This document shows positions 62,698 through 64,000 of a stretch of 64,000 nt of DNA, piece by piece. A program made the position numbers and the translations under genes. Origin of the DNA: JBFJKD01 sp038106145 (GTDB taxonomy: Bacteria; Pseudomonadota; Gammaproteobacteria; Pseudomonadales; Porticoccaceae); assembly GCA_038106145.1 (NCBI GenBank), contig JAYODD010000002.1, positions 62,001-126,000 of the forward strand, read 5' to 3'. The notes under the pieces are model-generated. The model worked only from the letters and a program-made list of their open reading frames with translations, did no database searches and was not told where the DNA came from. Numbering within the stretch: position 1 is the first letter of the stretch; each line of letters opens with the position of its first letter.

Positions 62698-63120
62698 ATG
62701 AACCAATCGACCACGATGGCGGCTTGCGATGGCACACGCGATGAATCTCCCCGCGATGGTTACGATCGGGTAGCCCCCAATCTCAATATCATTTTTACGA
62801 AAGTATCGCCGGACCACTGTGTGGCGACGCTGAATGTGACCGAGACAATGCTCAATGGGCACGATGTCTGCCACGGGGGTTACATATTTATGCTGGCGGA
62901 TACGGTGTTTGGCCGCGCCTGCAATAGTGGCGGTCGCTCCGCCATGGGCGTGCACTGTCATATCGATTATCTGCGTCCGGTTATGCCGGGTGAACTCCTG
63001 ACTGCTACCGCCACCCTGCGTCACGAGGGCAAAAGCTTCAGTCTCTATCAAGTGACGGTCTGCAATAAAGCGGGCGCGGAAGTAGCGCATTTCCAGGGTC
63101 GTTCCCAGGTGGTGGGTTGA
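62698..63120 (+). CDS. PaaI-type acyl-CoA thioesterase
   Basis: 140 aa hot-dog fold protein. The active-site pattern NGHDVCHGGYIFMLADTVFG (Asn, His-Gly-Gly, Asp) fits hydroxyphenylacetyl-CoA thioesterase. The ATG at 62698 has GGGA seven bases ahead; an ATG two codons upstream is possible. It would release or proofread CoA esters of aromatic acids. No other paa genes are visible here, so the pathway link is inference. Confidence 0.87.
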   Translation: MNQSTTMAACDGTRDESPRDGYDRVAPNLNIIFTKVSPDHCVATLNVTETMLNGHDVCHGGYIFMLADTVFGRACNSGGRSAMGVHCHIDYLRPVMPGELLTATATLRHEGKSFSLYQVTVCNKAGAEVAHFQGRSQVVG

Positions 63121-63323
63121 GCGCGTAAGCCGTCAAGAAATCTGCGCTGGGGTGCGCGCCCCGCATCCGTATTGGCGCCAGCGGAGTGTATCGCGGTACG
63201 GAAGTTGTAGCGGGGGTGGCGACGTTGCACAGGCGGTCTGTCGCGATACCATGCACCCCTCCCCCCGCGGTATTGAGTTCTGTATAACATTTTCTCAGCG
63301 CGTAACAGAGGGATACCCAAACA

Positions 63324-63857
63324 GTGAAAACAGCGCCGGATGGCGGGTCGAAAGTTCAGACAGTCGCAGCGCTGCTTGCGCAGTTGGAGCAGCGCCCCGA
63401 TACAGTTGAATTCGCGCAGGTGATGGACGTTATCGCCGCACATTATGTTTACCGCCCGACCCGGTTCTGCAATGGGTCGGGGGAATTTATGGTAGTCAAC
63501 GAGGCGGGAAGCAACGAGGGCTCCTGTCGCCTGTTTGCGTTTGCACAGGAGCAGGGCTTGAGCGAAACGCAAACCCTGGCCTGTTTCGGGAGCTACTACC
63601 GGAGGGATGTGCTGGGCAACCCCCAGGGCACTGACCACGCAAACATTCGCTCATTTATGCGCAGTGGCTGGACAGGTATCCAGTTTGACGAGCCACCACT
63701 TGCCGCCCGGGTTAGCCCATTACCGCAGCGTTCACCGCGCCGGATCGACTGGCGACTGCGGGGCGCGCGCTCAGCCGTCGTCGCTGACTACGAAGCTCAT
63801 CAGGGCAGCGCCGCCGTTCACAAGATCTCCCGGTTTAAAATAAAACTCCGTAACTGA
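63324..63857 (+). CDS. HopJ-family protein with an unusual C-terminal extension
   Basis: Up to 177 aa. Residues about 10-125 match the HopJ type III effector-like family (FAQVMDVIAAHYVYRPTRF, NEAGSNEGSCRLFAFAQEQG, ANIRSFMRSGWTGIQFD), which in most bacteria is an ordinary protein of unknown function and about 110-115 aa. The last 55 residues are rich in Arg and Ser with no match to the family, and overlap the opposite-strand carboxylase gene by 87 bp. A lost stop codon would explain it. The start is a GTG at 63324. Confidence 0.75.
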   Translation: MKTAPDGGSKVQTVAALLAQLEQRPDTVEFAQVMDVIAAHYVYRPTRFCNGSGEFMVVNEAGSNEGSCRLFAFAQEQGLSETQTLACFGSYYRRDVLGNPQGTDHANIRSFMRSGWTGIQFDEPPLAARVSPLPQRSPRRIDWRLRGARSAVVADYEAHQGSAAVHKISRFKIKLRN

Positions 63858-64000
63858 GCCGGTTTTGGGGGCGCGAATGGTGTGTTCCATTTTCATCGCT
63901 TCCATAATCAACAGCGGATCGCCCTTTGCCACGGTCGCGCCGACCGCCGCTACCAATGACACCACAGTGCCGGTCATCGGTGCGGTCAGACCGCCAGCGG
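63771..64000 (-). CDS. Biotinyl domain of an acyl-CoA carboxylase alpha subunit (partial)
   Basis: The C-terminal 75 or so residues of a larger protein whose 5' part is beyond the right edge. The biotin attachment motif EAMKMEH and the preceding LTAPMTGTVVS are typical of acetyl-, propionyl- or methylcrotonyl-CoA carboxylase biotin-containing subunits. Which carboxylase it is cannot be judged. Its 3' end overlaps the HopJ-like gene tail to tail. Confidence 0.88.
   Translation of the reverse strand, partial: AGGLTAPMTGTVVSLVAAVGATVAKGDPLLIMEAMKMEHTIRAPKTGSVTEFYFKPGDLVNGGAALMSFVVSDDG

Overview
The window looks like a chromosomal segment of an aerobic, probably marine, gammaproteobacterium. This rests on the rep helicase, class II fumarase, AcnA-type aconitase, TorF-type porin, cytochrome c5, HopJ-family protein and the Pseudomonas-like layout of the nitrate genes. 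The mix of xenobiotic, alkane and aromatic oxidation genes would fit a Spongiibacteraceae/Cellvibrionales-type organism, but that placement is inference. Two 10-N assembly gaps are present (6221-6230 and 27666-27675), and both fall inside genes.

Layout. 1-397: start of a receiver-domain protein leaving the window. 0.65-11.4 kb: an oxidation island with a zinc alcohol dehydrogenase, two glutathione S-transferases, a Baeyer-Villiger-like monooxygenase with altered signature residues, a Rieske dioxygenase alpha/beta pair, an AlkB-type membrane hydroxylase with a 2Fe-2S/FAD reductase, and an HpaB-type monooxygenase. 11.7-14.8 kb: housekeeping genes (CvfB-like RNA-binding protein, YehS-like protein, glycine-zipper protein, SDR). 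14.9-16.7 kb: a small group of integron gene cassettes (tspO, a small membrane protein, and a 159-aa protein with a C-terminal membrane helix) separated by attC-like sites, with no integrase in the window. It abuts a PAS/GAF sensor that lacks an output domain.

18.8-31.6 kb: a nitrate assimilation locus. The minus-strand operon is nirB-nirD-phzF-like-nasA-(FeS/DmsC fusion)-cobA. Divergent from it are a nitrate/nitrite MFS transporter and a fused PP2C phosphatase/Ser-Thr kinase. The divergent spacer holds two facing sigma-54 promoters and a pair of NtrC-type sites. A third sigma-54 promoter with an NtrC-type site lies ahead of the TorF-type porin at 48.3 kb, so the porin probably belongs to the same nitrogen regulon.

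31.6-45.5 kb: a second catabolic region. It has a meta-cleavage operon (LLM oxidoreductase, HpaB-type monooxygenase, MhpC-like hydrolase, MhpB-like dioxygenase), a divergent GntR regulator with a palindromic operator candidate, a CoA-transferase, a second LLM enzyme, a TPR lipoprotein, an SDR, and a secreted cyclase-family protein followed by a sodium:solute symporter. 45.5-64 kb: an amidase, a small L7/L12-like membrane protein, tRNA-Arg(CCG) with a duplicated 3' end, the porin, a phosphoribosyltransferase, cytochrome c5, a MerC-like protein, an NfeD/slipin pair, aconitase interrupted by an in-frame TAG, fumarase C, a SulP transporter, Rep helicase, a PaaI-type thioesterase, a HopJ-family protein and the C-terminal biotinyl domain of a carboxylase leaving the right edge.
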